Positions 44,181 through 54,338 of a DNA stretch of 64,000 bases are shown here, piece by piece. The notes below the pieces were generated by a model. That model was given only the letters and a program-made list of their open reading frames with translations, was not told where the DNA came from and ran no database searches. Source of the DNA: Turritopsis dohrnii (Eukaryota; Cnidaria; Hydrozoa; Anthoathecata; Oceaniidae); contig BQMF02000277.1 of assembly GCA_027922465.2 (NCBI GenBank), positions 248,001 through 312,000 on the forward strand, in the 5' to 3' direction. The stretch's first letter is position 1. Each line of letters opens with the position of its first letter. Made by a program: the position numbers and the translations under genes.

Positions 44181-44992
44181 GAACTCTAAACAGAAAATGC
44201 GCTGCAGACGACCGTAAAATATTGCTTTTCATTGATAATGCTCCAAGTCATCCAGAATCTTTTATTGATTGTTTCTCCCATGTCAAAGTTGTCTTCTTGC
44301 CAAAAAATACAACATCCAAATTGCAGCTACTTGATGCTGGAATAATAAAGAATTTCAAAGTATTTTACCGCAAACAACTGCTACAGCATGTACTGGCCAG
44401 GATTAAACCGGGATGTAAAGCATCTGATGTGATAGGCAGTGTCGACCTTTTAAAGTCTATTGGGTGGGTAATGAACGCATGGGGAAAAGTTAAAAAAGAA
44501 ACCATCGTCAATTGTTTTTCTAAGTGCGGTTTCACTGAAGCTACTCTTGAGTTATTCACAGATGATGACGTTTATGCTGAATTCGCAGAATTGCAAAGTT
44601 ACATCTCGGAAATATCTCCTGATTCGACAGTCGACTCCTACTTAAATCAAGACGACGATGCAGTGACATCAGTAGACACAGTCGATATACATTCCACGAA
44701 CTGGAAGGAGAACCTGAGAGAAACAGCAATTCGTTGCGCGATCGAAGGTGATGACGAGATAGAAACGCCAGGAGAAGTCGAGGATGATTTTGATATTGAA
44801 CGACCAGAGTTAAAAATAAAGTCAAGTCAAGCAGCCTTATCTATTGTAGATGAATTGAACAATTTTTGCGAAACATTAGGTGATGCTGACATACTAAGTG
44901 CTTTGAATCTTGTCACACTACGACTTGAAGCACTTAGGCTTAATAATGTTTCACAAAAAAAAGTAACAGATTATTTCAGTAAAATGTTGTAA
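44150..44992 (+). pseudogene. Tigger transposase, catalytic C-terminal part
   Basis: 280 codons that overlap the previous ORF in another frame. The second and third aspartates are seen in ILLFIDNAPSHP (D29) and LQLLDAGIIKNF (D62), 32 residues apart, as in Tigger DD32D. The C-terminus is acidic and ends VSQKKVTDYFSKML. All three catalytic residues are kept, so the frameshift is the only visible lesion in the transposase. Confidence 0.9.
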
Positions 44993-45200
44993 CATGATTG
45001 TAGATTGTATTGATAAGATACATGTATTTACTTGTGTTTATTTTGATCATGAATCATTCTTTATACCCCTCCCACCTCTCCCGACCAGCCTTTTTGATAA
45101 AAAAGTATATTCATATAAAACCTCCATACATCGGTCACCTCTAATGCAACGGCCACTAAGCTGAGTCCCCCAAAGTGACCGCTATTAGAGGTTTCACTGT

Positions 45201-46460
45201 ATCATTGTCTGAAAGGAACAGATTTGTATCGTCAGCAAACATAACTGGTTTCAGTTTTGACGAACAGTTTACAAAATCGTTTACATATATCAAAAATAGT
45301 AAAGGACTTAATATTGAACCCTGGGGTACTCCGCGTGTCATATTTAATGCTTTAGTGATGTTATTGCTGCCATAAGTCACATGTTGTCTTCGATTTGTAA
45401 GGTAATTTTTCAAAATATCGTATGAATTTCTTCTAATGCCATGGTATTTAAGTTTTTTAAGCAAAATTTTATAATCAACTGTGTCAAATGCTTTTGACAA
45501 ATCAATGAATATTTCAAGTGTATATTTTCCATTGTTAAAAGATTCAGTGATGTCATTAACTAGTTGAAGTATTGCATGCTCTGTGGATACATTTTTCTGA
45601 AATCCAAATTGTTTATGGAAGAGTAAATCTTTTGAGGTTAGATGATCGTAAATTCTATTATATAGGATTCTTTCTAAAATCTTTGAAAAAGCTGGCAGTA
45701 CAGATATAGGTCTATAGTTGTTTATAGTTGTTTTGTCACCTGTTTTGAAGCTAGGTATAATTTTTGCTATCTTTAAGGGCTCGGGAAAAACTCCTTCGTT
45801 GAAGCAATTTTTGAAAATATTATATAATGGCTTCCTTATCTGTTCATACACGTCTAAGATTATATCACCACTTATGCCATCGATCCCAGTTGCCTTGGTT
45901 CTACTTAAGCTTTTATAGGCAAGTTCACATTCGTGAAGAGTAATTTCTTTATTTTCTAATCTTGAATCACTTTCTTTCAGATAATCTTCAAATGTTTTAT
46001 TTGTTATTGGAATCTTTTCTGCTAATTTTGGGCCTATATTTGCAAAAAAGAAATTGAATTTTTCTGCGATTTCTTTTTTATCATAAAGGGTTCCGTCATC
46101 CGTTTCAATCATGTTTGGTAAAGAATTTGAGTTTGTCTGACATTTTCCAGTAATTTCTTTCATTAATTCCCAAGTTTTTTTGCTGTTATATTTATACTTG
46201 TCAATTTTATTTTTATAGTAGTTTGTTTTGGCTTTTCGTTTCAGTTTTTCAAATAGGTTTTTGTAGGCTTTGTATTCATTTTCTGCGTGTTCTGTTTTGG
46301 TTTTAAGATATTTAACGTAAAGTTTTTGTTTTGTTTTGGAGGATTTTTTGAGGCCTCTTGAGATCCATGGTGACTTAAGATCTTTTGGCTTATATGAAAA
46401 TTCTATAATTGGAAAGTGTTTGTTATAGAGTTCAGTAAAAACTTCAATAAAACCTAACAT
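45201..46460 (-). pseudogene. LINE reverse transcriptase, main part
   Basis: About 420 codons, cut by the Tigger at the 3' side just after MFADDTNLFLSDNDT. It starts with the linker region upstream of RT (KSPWISRGLKKSSKTKQKLY ... NYYKNKIDKYKYNSKKTWEL) and holds RT motifs FKTGDKTTINNYRPISVLP, QFGFQKNVSTEHAI, FIDLSKAFDTVD, GVPQGSILSPLLF and FADD. The catalytic aspartates are kept. No endonuclease domain precedes it. Confidence 0.85.
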
Positions 46461-46469
46461 AACTTAACA

Positions 46470-46636
46470 TAACTTGCCAAAAGCACAAGCATATTCTTCT
46501 TTCTTTTGTTTCAGAGTATCAAGTATTTTTTCTTCTTCTTTCTCAAATTTCTTATGAAAACTACAAAGTAGCTTAACTTTTCTTTTATTCAACTCTTCTT
46601 TAAGTATCTTTTCAAAATCATCAAACTTCTTAAGTT
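46470..46636 (-). pseudogene. N-terminal half of the split coiled-coil exon of a TRIM-like gene
   Basis: On the minus strand, after a possible acceptor ATAACTTAAG, the frame reads KFDDFEKILKEELNKRKVKL, LCSFHKKFEKEEEKILDTLK and QKKEEYACAFGKLC. A heptad-like, charged pattern with QKEE is typical of the TRIM coiled coil that follows B-boxes. The exon ends abruptly at the LINE and resumes in frame at 38,640. The presumed upstream exon with B-boxes lies at 47,862-48,274. Confidence 0.55.
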
Positions 46637-46867
46637 ATTGACTTTAGGACACCCGTGGTGGAGTAAAGTATTTAAAATACCCGTGGTTTCTCCTACTGAG
46701 TATGTTTATCTGCCAATATGAGACCATCAAACTTATTGGTGAAAATTCTTATAAAAGTGTTTGGAAGAACGAGTCATCACGTGACTAAATGCTCACTATC
46801 CCAAACAAATTTAACAAGGTTTACACTGTCAAGTTTTGATGGTCTCAAATTGGCAGTTAAACTGTAT

Positions 46868-46891
46868 GTACTACTACTACTACTACTACTC
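46868..46891. repeat. (CTA)n microsatellite
   Basis: GTACTACTACTACTACTACT run, about eight units. Confidence 0.85.
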
Positions 46892-46949
46892 CAAGTTATG
46901 AACGTTTTCGTGCAGCGTTTACATGACATCGTTGCCAAATTCGCAAATT

Positions 46950-47830
46950 TGGTCAAATTAGGACTTCCAGTTGACCAATTTTCTTGAAAATTTGCACAGA
47001 GCACAATTGAAAGGTGCTGATTTCGAATTTGACAATGATTTTGCCAGGTTTGACTAAAATTGGGCAATTTAGGCCAAATTTGGACCAAATTTCGAAAGTT
47101 CTTCAATTTTCATGAAATTTTGCAAAGATCACAAATGAAAGATGCTGATTTCAAATTTGACAAGGATTTTGTCAGGTTTGACTAAAATTGGGCAATTTAG
47201 GCCAAATTTGGACCAAATTTCGAAAGTTCTTCAATTTTCATGAAATTTTGCACGGATCACAATTGAAAGGTGCTGATTTCAAATTTGACAATGATTTTGT
47301 CAGGTTTGACTAAAATTAGGCAATTTAGGCCAAATTTGGACCAAATTTCAAAAGTTCTTCAATTTTCAAAAAAATTTGCACGGATCACAATTGAAAGGTG
47401 CTGATTTCGAATTTGACGGTGATTTTGCCAGGTTGGACTAAAATTGGGCAATTTAGTCCAAATTTGGACCAAATTTGGACAATTCTTCAATTTTCATAAA
47501 AATTTGCAGGAATCACATTTGAAAGATGTTGATTTCGAATTTGACAATGATTATGGTCAGATTTGACTAAAATTGGACAATTTAGGCGAAATTTCAAAAG
47601 TTCTTTAATTCTCATGAACTTTTGCACAGAGCACAATTGAATGGTGCTGATTTAAAATTTGACAGTCATTTTGTCTGATTTGGGCAAAATTTTGGGCAAA
47701 ATTTGTACCAATTTTTGAAAGTTCTTTAATATTCATAAAAATTTGTACAAAGCACAAATGGAATATGTTGATTTTGAATTTGCCAGTCATTTTGTTACAT
47801 TTGGCCGTAGTTTGGCAATTCAGCATGTTT
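46950..47830. repeat. Minisatellite of about 128-bp period, seven copies
   Basis: TGCTGATTTCAAATTTGACA recurs at 47,015, 47,143, 47,271 and 47,399, then in variant form at 47,527, 47,645 and 47,766: four steps of exactly 128 bp and then 118 and 121. Each unit also has CCAAATTTGGACCAAATTTC and GTTCTTCAATTTTCATGAAA. Frames through it have stops. It lies between the B-box and coiled-coil exons, so probably within an intron. Confidence 0.9.
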
Positions 47831-47861
47831 GTATTTTTGAAACCAGATGTGAATCGTTGTG

Positions 47862-48274
47862 TTACGCCCTGAAGTCTTCAAGCCAAGCGGCTTCTTGTTT
47901 TACATATGAAATATTAGCTTTGGTAAACCATTTTTCCACAACTCGTACTTGAGACAGAAACCAACCCCGCATCTCCATGGCATGATTTTCAAGAGTACGA
48001 CTCTTATGTTTTTTGTGTGCTCGATGATAACAATAGGTACATATAAGCTTCTTATCACAGTCCATGCAAACATGCTTAAAATATGACTGATGTATCATAC
48101 AGAACGCTTCCAATTCGGCAGATCTTTCATCAAACTTTACATGAACAAAATGATTATCCTCACACAAGTGTTCATCTTTGCAGTCTTTACATAATTTCTT
48201 ACTGCAAACATTACAGGAAAAAGACACCAAGTTATCACAGTCCTCCTTGCCATTACATGGCGGTGGGTTTTTAA
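47862..48274 (-). CDS. B-box zinc-finger exon of a TRIM-like gene
   Basis: The frame encodes a first cysteine-rich box (CNVCSKKLCKDCKDEHLCED) and a canonical type-2 B-box: FCMIHQSYFKHVCMDCDKKL, ICTYCYHRAHKKHKSR, giving C-x2-H-x7-C-x2-C-x5-C-x2-C then paired H. The sequence just after (MEMRGWFLSQ) ends at a possible donor CAA|GTACGA; read through, the frame stops at 47,862. TRIM proteins use B-boxes with a coiled coil to assemble, usually as E3 ubiquitin ligases; no RING domain is visible in this window, so ligase activity cannot be claimed. Coiled-coil coding sequence lies downstream at 46.6 kb but is broken by a LINE. Confidence 0.7.
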
Positions 48275-48289
48275 ACAGTCAGTAAAATC

Positions 48290-49750
48290 ATGAAGTAAAG
48301 AACTTTACATGTAAAGGAAACCATAACAAATTTGCCAATAGATAACGGGCTGAGTTGATTGAAGGCAAAATACCTAATACAATAGAATTGAGGAAAAAAA
48401 CGCATCTAATAAGAATGAAATAAAAGTTCAAAATTCTTGTAGTTTTGTCCTATTAACATCAATGTCTTATATTGTTATTTATAAAAACAACATGAAGTTA
48501 CATTTTATTTGTTTGATTATCATTAGAATGCAGCTTTATTAAAACTTCCATGAATTCATGATCACAAGCAAGGATAAAAGTGAGGAAATGAGTGATTATG
48601 TTAATAATTTGTTATGTATGCGAATTCTATTTTTAAAAATAACAGGGTGAGATTGATTCAAAAGTATATTACAGGTGTTACCTTAGAAGCTGTTTCTGAG
48701 AGGACAAAAAGGAACAACAACATAACAACAAAAACATAAATTTTTATTAGAAATTACTCAAGAAAACATTTAAGATTATAAGTAAACTTTCACTTGAAAT
48801 AAGAAAATTATGATCTCAAATTGTTACTTTTTTGTGAACAAAATAAGAATCAATGTCTTTGGTGTGTTGAGAAATTGTAAGGAAAGCTGGATGGTCTACT
48901 CACATCTTTTTAACTCCTCTTAATTGCTGTAAGAAACCTTTTAAGGTAAAGTTTACTTTGAGTGAGCTGGTTCCAGCGTTTTCAATAAACCTGCATTTTC
49001 AAACATTATCTTTGAAACCTAGAAAACAGAAATATATTATAAATATACCTCATATAGTTGAAAAATCCAATCAACAAACCATAACAATACACAGTATAAC
49101 TGCAAACAAAGACGGTCATAATATGTCTGCAATATCAGGGCTTCGCAAATTTTATTTATTTTTTTTGCTCCAAAAAACATACGGTGCACATTGCACTCCT
49201 TGCATGTTCCTATGTATGTATGTTCCTCATAAAACTTCAAGAGGCACAACACGCACTATTTCGTGTACCATTAGGTGCAAATGCAAATTATATTTATCTG
49301 TGTTCACTGTACGCCATTTATTTGTTATGAATGAGCTTTAAAGAAGTTACAAACCTCCTCAACCACCCAGTTCTATTTCACCACTAACCAATATGTGTTT
49401 ATCAAGAGACCCAGCTAATCTTAGCTTGCTTACCCACGCAAGAATATAGCTGGGTCTACTGGCTATAGGTATAGCTACATTAAACATAATGAATGGTCAA
49501 AATCTTTTTGAGACGAAAAGTCTCCTTTATATAATTTCATTGAAGTTGAAATGACAATAAAAAAAAAATCAATAAATTTTCTTTCTTTTGTCATTGGCAA
49601 CTTCCTTGAATGACAGACAATGCAATTGTGTCACGAAATTAACTTCACAATAAAACTCAAATCATATGCCACATTAGAAAAACCTACAATGCTACCGTTT
49701 CTTACAAACTTCAAATTCAATCATGTTGATATTTTATTTCTAGACACGTT
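48290..49750. other. No recognisable gene
   Basis: AT-rich sequence; a plus-strand frame at 48,958-49,341 has no recognisable content. A short stem around CCCAGCTAATCTTAGC ... AATATAGCTGGGTCT (49,410-49,460) is present. Confidence 0.4.
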
Positions 49751-49754
49751 AGGT

Positions 49755-50035
49755 CATCCAGTCATTTAGCTCACTTGGTAAGACGGTGGGCTGGTAATAC
49801 AAGGGCACTGTAGAAAGCTAATGCAATATGAAAAATATAAAATAATAATGTACGCAGCAAAAGGGTAGATGAGATATATGTGAATGATGTAATGTAATGA
49901 ACAAGTGCCTAAAATTACATAAATAAAAACCACAATCACCTTCAGTCTAGTATAGTATATATGTTCCTGTTGGAGGCCCACATCAGTGGATTATACACTG
50001 CCAGTTCCCTCCGGCCTCCATAAATTAAATTAAAA
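49755..50035 (+). mobile_element. tRNA-derived SINE-like piece, plus strand
   Basis: TTTAGCTCACTTGGTAAGAC resembles a Pol III A box at the start of a tRNA-derived head. GGTTC-type B-box sequence is not seen; instead an unrelated AT-rich stretch follows from 49,800. GGAGGCCCACATCAGTGGAT ... CCGGCCTCCAT, a GGAGGCC stem, and an A-rich end close it near 50,035. It is probably a SINE interrupted by an insertion. Confidence 0.45.
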
Positions 50036-50054
50036 ACAAAATCAACTTTATTTA

Positions 50055-50345
50055 TTTACGAATGTTTACCCAGGATAGCCTCCTCAGTTCCGTAAGGTAC
50101 TGTTATCAATGAGGGTCCTGCGAAGGAGATGCTAGAGCATTTTAAGCCCCTATTTGAGCTACGGAAGCTGTAATGACAGGAACCGCTCAACTAGACAACC
50201 ACCCTAGACATCATTCCTACTCTCTTGCTGAGTGCTAAGCAGAGAGGATTGATTCACACTGTTATAGTCGCTGGCATGACTCGGTCGGGGATTGAACCCA
50301 CGACCTCCCGAACAGGAAGCGAGCACTCTACCACAAGGCTACCAG
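50055..50345 (-). mobile_element. tRNA-derived SINE, minus strand
   Basis: On the minus strand the head reads GGTAGCCTTGTGGTAGAGTG (A box) and GGGAGGTCGTGGGTTCAATCC (B box), the layout of a tRNA-derived Pol III promoter. A body follows, ending GAGGAGGCTATCCTGGGTAA and an AT-rich tail. TATCCTGGGTAAA-like tails are seen in SINEs that borrow a LINE 3' end. It is not a functional tRNA gene: the cloverleaf and terminator are lacking. Confidence 0.7.
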
Positions 50346-50868
50346 TCGGTAAACTTTACACCACATGATCTCTATACATCTCACTCAAAAAATGATAATG
50401 ATTCTTTAGATTACAGTTCTTGTATTACGTATAAAATATCGACTGATGGGTGATTTTCAGTCAGGTTGACAAATGAACCTATTGAACAGCTCTCAAACTT
50501 GCAATATAATCTATGTCTTTTACACCAAACAAAGAAAGGTCTTTTGTTCCTTAACATAAACTTAATGAAGTGTAAGTGTTGCAAAAGTTAAGTATGGTGT
50601 GGTAAGGATGGCACTTTCAGAGGTTGCGCTCATAGTTAGAAGTTTTAGAATAGTATCTTAAGAAAGAGTTGAGATTTGTTGTTGCTGTTTTTATCAACCC
50701 GTTTGTCTGATTTGACAAAGAAATTTAAGTACACCTACTGCAGATTTTGAATATCTCCTTTGTATCCTTTTATTCTTTGTAGAAAAGAAATTAACTGTTG
50801 AGTTGTAATTTCTATTGGCTTCAACTCATCTATAATGCAATATGTGCCATTTAATCAAACATATTATA
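50346..50868. other. No recognisable gene
   Basis: AT-rich sequence between the SINE and the first MITE of the cluster; nothing supported. Confidence 0.4.
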
Positions 50869-51077
50869 CAGTGTGTTTCACTTTCAATTTAATTACATTT
50901 TTCCAAGACATTTTCCTTATTTTTTCAAAAACCACTTTTTCATTTTTCACAAAAATATACTAGCCGAAAGAGCTTGAAAATGGCTTTCCATTGATGTAAA
51001 AATTATTTTGAAATTCGGTATATTCATTTAAAAAAACAACTTTAAAATTTCCATTTCCAACATTACGAAACACACTG
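50869..51077. mobile_element. 209-bp mariner-type MITE (family M1)
   Basis: Ends CAGTGTGTTTCAC and ATTACGAAACACACTG, with TA outside each (50,867 and 51,078). The body includes CTAGCCGAAAGAGCTTG, shared with 52,720-53,104 and 54,339-54,933. Confidence 0.8.
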
Positions 51078-51088
51078 TATACAATATA

Positions 51089-51696
51089 CAGTGTGTATTA
51101 AAATGTTTTATCCAGCAGCTATCAAGGCGTATATCTCATTACACGTCTGATAAAATATTGTGAATTTTATATCACAAGAAAGAGGTTTTCATGCCCTATC
51201 CAAAAATGTTTAAATAAAATATTTGTTCTTCGGAAAGATATTGAAGAAAAACTGAACGATTTGGCTCATTAAATTCTTAAAAGTCAATTAACTAACATGC
51301 TAATGACATTTTAATAGTGTAATTTTCTTTTGTTGTGCTGATGAAACCTTTAGAAAATTTTAAGTATAGCTTTGCGTATCAATTTCCCATAACAACTGAT
51401 CTTAAAAATTTCAAATAAAATTTTTTTACTGTGTGATGATTTTTAATTTTTTGTGTTTACGAATGACCTTCATTGTAAAATGAGTTAATTGACTTTTAAG
51501 AATTTAATGAACCAAATCGTTGAGTTTTTCTTCAATATCTTTTCGAAGAACAAATATTTTGGCAAACATTTTATGTTGATGGATAGGGCATAATAAAGAG
51601 CTCTTTCTTGTGATATAAAATTCACAATATTTTATCAGACATTTAATGAGATATACGCCTTGAAAGATGGCAAATACTACATTTTGATACACACTG
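51089..51696. mobile_element. 608-bp mariner-type MITE (family M2)
   Basis: Ends CAGTGTGTATTAAAATGTTT and ACATTTTGATACACACTG with TA outside (51,087 and 51,697). The inverted arms are about 200 bp (CAAGGCGTATATCTCATTA against TAATGAGATATACGCCTTG), leaving a small unpaired middle. It lies 11 bp from the previous MITE. Confidence 0.85.
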
Positions 51697-52240
51697 TAGT
51701 TGATGTTAATTGCACTTCCAAGTGCTTCAAACCACCAGTGTCAATGTTGCAATTAGTTTTAACTCTTTGTATCACATTAAATTGTTAAAAAAGTTTTAGT
51801 GGATATTCGGACTTTTTGAAATAAGATGACATCTTTTAGTTGCAATTACCAACCACAAAGTATAAAGTCTGTACTTCACTTTGTGTGTAATCAACCACAC
51901 ATTACAAAATTACAATTTCACCCTTAAATTTTCTAATTCATGTTTAATATCGTTTAAAGGAGTAGCTGACTTCCTTTCAATAAACAGGTCTTGCACATGC
52001 AAAAAAGCAAATAATATGTAGCTAGCTACATGTTCTCAGACGTGTTATTGATAACCCTGCGGGCACAAGACGTCTTTGAGACGTCTCATTTTAATCGTAA
52101 AATGGTCGTTTGCTTTTCAGATCATTTTGTGACGTCGTAGGGATGTCTGAAAATGGGACGTCGCAATTGGGATCCTTTTACGATCAAATTGCGACCTGAT
52201 AAAATTTTTCAAATTTCATTCTGCAGTCATTAAACAGTAC

Positions 52241-52715
52241 AGTGTGTCCCAGAGAATTTCGGTCTGAGATTTTAACAACCTATAACTTTTCACACAATCA
52301 GAGTTTGGAGATTTTTACATCATTCGATGGCATTTTTTTCAAGGATTTTAAAAACCTATATCTTAAATAATTTAGTCCAAAACCTTTCTAGTAAATATGA
52401 TTTCTTTAAACTGTCACGGTCATTAACTCCTTAATGGTTAATAAAAGTAAGTTTTCACGTGCGATTATTCTTTTGTTTAGTAAGAACATGCCGTGGTGTT
52501 ATTGAACACACTAAAATTATAATCTCATCACAAAGTTAAAAATTTTGAGACATCATATGAGCGATCTTCATGGTAAAATCCTTAATTGTTTCCAAATTAA
52601 AAGGTTTTGGAGAATAAAATCCTATCAAATGGTGTAAAAATTGCTGAAAACTGATACATGTGTGAAAAGTTATGAGCTGTTAAAATCTCCGACCGAAATT
52701 CTCTGGGACACACTG
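52241..52715. mobile_element. 475-bp mariner-type MITE (family M3)
   Basis: Ends CAGTGTGTCCCAGAGAATTT and AATTCTCTGGGACACACTG, TA at 52,239 and 52,716. The arms pair for about 150 bp. It interrupts the GACGTC-rich element. Confidence 0.85.
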
Positions 52716-52719
52716 TATA

Positions 52720-53104
52720 CAGTATGTTTCGTAATGTTGGAAATTGGAAATTTTAAAGCTGTTTTTTTAAATGAATATACCGAATTTAAAAATAATTTTT
52801 ACACCGTTGGAAAGCCATTTTGAAGTTCTTTCGGACAGTATGTTTTTGTGAAAAATGAAAAAGTGGTTCTTGAAAAAATAAGGAAAATGTCTTGGAAAAA
52901 TGTAATTAAATTTTTAATGGTCGATTAAGATGTGAATGAAAAGAAAACATTTTTTGAAACAATGACAGCAATTTGGAAAACAATAAACAGCTGTGTGTTC
53001 ACGAAAAAAGTTAAACTTTTATGTTTTTAAAGATCAAAAAATACTAGCCGAAAGAGCTTGAAAATGGCTTTCCATTGATATAAAAATTATTACGAAACAC
53101 ACTG
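52720..53104. mobile_element. 385-bp mariner-type MITE (family M1)
   Basis: Starts CAGTATGTTTCGTAATGTTG, ends ATTACGAAACACACTG; TA at 52,718 and 53,105. Shares CCGAAAGAGCTTGAAAATGG with the other M1 copies. Inserted directly next to the M3 element with only TA between. Confidence 0.85.
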
Positions 53105-53242
53105 TATATCGAGTAACACTAACATGCTTATATAAAATTTAAACCCGTATCGAATTCTGTTTATTGGTCGTGTGAGGGATGATTTTACGACGTTTTTGGG
53201 ACGTCTTTATACGGATTGAATAACGACCTTTGAAACAATTAC

Positions 53243-53315
53243 AAACTTAAGATCCTTTTGCGACGTCGTAGGGACGTCTGAAAATGGGACGTCGCAATTG
53301 GGATCCTTTTAGGAT
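53243..53315. repeat. 73-bp direct repeat, left copy
   Basis: The stretch from AAACTTAAGATCCTTTTGCG to GGATCCTTTTAGGAT is the same, base for base by eye, as 53,655-53,727. The two copies flank a gypsy fragment. Confidence 0.9.
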
Positions 53316-53654
53316 AACTGTGTTAGCATGGGTAGATACCTCGCGTTCTGCTAATTCGTCCTCTAGCGTTGGCTGTTGGATAGGTGCTCTGGAGAGTGAG
53401 TCTGCGTCAGGTATGTCCTTCCCGCTGAGATGTGTAGCTCGTACTTGGTACTTCATCAGTCTCATTCGCAATCTCTGGATCCTTGGCGATATGACGTGTA
53501 ATGGTTTGTTGTTGACGATCGATATCAGTGGTTTATGGTCGGTTTCCACGGTACTTTCTGGTAGTCCGTGTATGTATTTTGTCATTTTCTCACAACCCCA
53601 CACAACGGCAAGCATCTCGACTTCTATTTGGTGGCAGTTAGTTTTCTTAAGATC
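53316..53654 (-). pseudogene. Captured Ty3/gypsy RNase H fragment
   Basis: Minus strand reads MLAVVWGCEKMTKYIHGLPE, TDHKPLISIVNNKPL and HLSGKDIPDADSLSRAP, nearly the same as 57,533-57,863 of the gypsy element in this window. It is flanked by exact 73-bp copies of the host element's sequence and has no LTRs, so it arrived as a fragment, not by normal retrotransposition. Confidence 0.85.
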
Positions 53655-53727
53655 AAACTTAAGATCCTTTTGCGACGTCGTAGGGACGTCTGAAAATGGG
53701 ACGTCGCAATTGGGATCCTTTTAGGAT
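53655..53727. repeat. 73-bp direct repeat, right copy
   Basis: Partner of 53,243-53,315. Confidence 0.9.
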
Positions 53728-54338
53728 CAAATTGCGACCTGACAAAAATTTTCAAATTTCATACTGCAGTCATTAAACAGTATAAATCGACTAACACTAA
53801 CATGCTTATATAGAATTTACATTCGTATCGAATTCTGTTTATTGGTCGTGTGAGGGATGATTTTACAACGTTTTTGGGACGTCTCTATGCAGATTCAATA
53901 ACGATCTTCGAAACAATTATAAACTTTCAATAAAACAATCAGTCTGCATAGAATGATTTATTGTAAATGTTTTTAAACGTCTTAACAACAAGCAGCGTTG
54001 GCATAACGGTTGCGAGTTCAGCTGGTGCGGCAGAAGTTCCGAGTTCGGGTCCACCTGTGATCTATCACGGTTTTTGAAAGAGTAAATTTCATAATCCTGC
54101 GACGTCGCAACGACGTCTTTGGGATGTCATCGAGACGTCTCAGTGAAGATGTCATTGGGACGTCTTTATAGATTCCCACTTTGCGACCGTTTTACGACGT
54201 CTTAGGGACGTCTTGGAAAGACGTCTTTACGACATCTGTACGACGTCTTTGTGCCTGCTCGGATTATCAGTTTAAATGAGAATCAGTTTAATATCTTTTA
54301 TGACGATTTTTCCCACTGGGACTATAATAGTCTATATA

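Larger units (their letters stand above)
41573..45199. mobile_element. Tigger/pogo-type transposon with two genes and a nested MITE
   Basis: 3,627 bp. The left end CAGTGGAACCTCTATTAACG and the right end CGCTATTAGAGGTTTCACTG are inverted, with TA at 41,571 and 45,200 and more GGTCACCTCC subterminal repeats on both sides. On the plus strand lies a transposase with one frameshift; on the minus strand near the left end lies a HIRAN-domain ORF. The two genes are divergent and a MITE sits between them. The whole element sits inside the LINE's RT. Confidence 0.92.
38636..46465 (-). mobile_element. 5'-truncated LINE, split by a DD41D mariner and a Tigger
   Basis: Three blocks read as one LINE once the insertions are taken out: reverse transcriptase 46,460-45,201, the rest of the RT C-terminus 41,570-40,756, and a 3' UTR 40,755-40,584 continued at 38,780-38,667, ending in (AATC)n. 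The RT has FIDLSKAFDTVD, TRGVPQGSILSPLLFLIYVN and MFADDTNLFLS; the C-terminus ends HGPQLWNALVSSSNS. The apurinic endonuclease is missing (5' truncation at about 46,465). Both insertions duplicate TA. The element looks like the Jockey/CR1 group. Confidence 0.85.
52055..54262. mobile_element. Large GACGTC-rich DNA element with nested insertions
   Basis: Left end TGCGGGCACAAGACGTCTTT; right end TACGACGTCTTTGTGCCTGC, inverted. Left and right subterminal regions carry dense GACGTC and TTTTTGGGACGTCT motifs matching the element at 36,718. Two MITEs (52,241 and 52,720) and a captured gypsy fragment (53,316-53,654) lie inside. No transposase is recognised. Confidence 0.7.

Noticed and set aside
48958..49341. 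127-codon plus-strand ORF
   Set aside because: No domain, no splice context, and the opposite strand is equally open in part; AT-rich chance frame.
50275..50345. Possible tRNA gene on the minus strand
   Set aside because: The A and B boxes are good, but the arms do not fold into a full cloverleaf and a repeat-like body follows; a SINE fits better.
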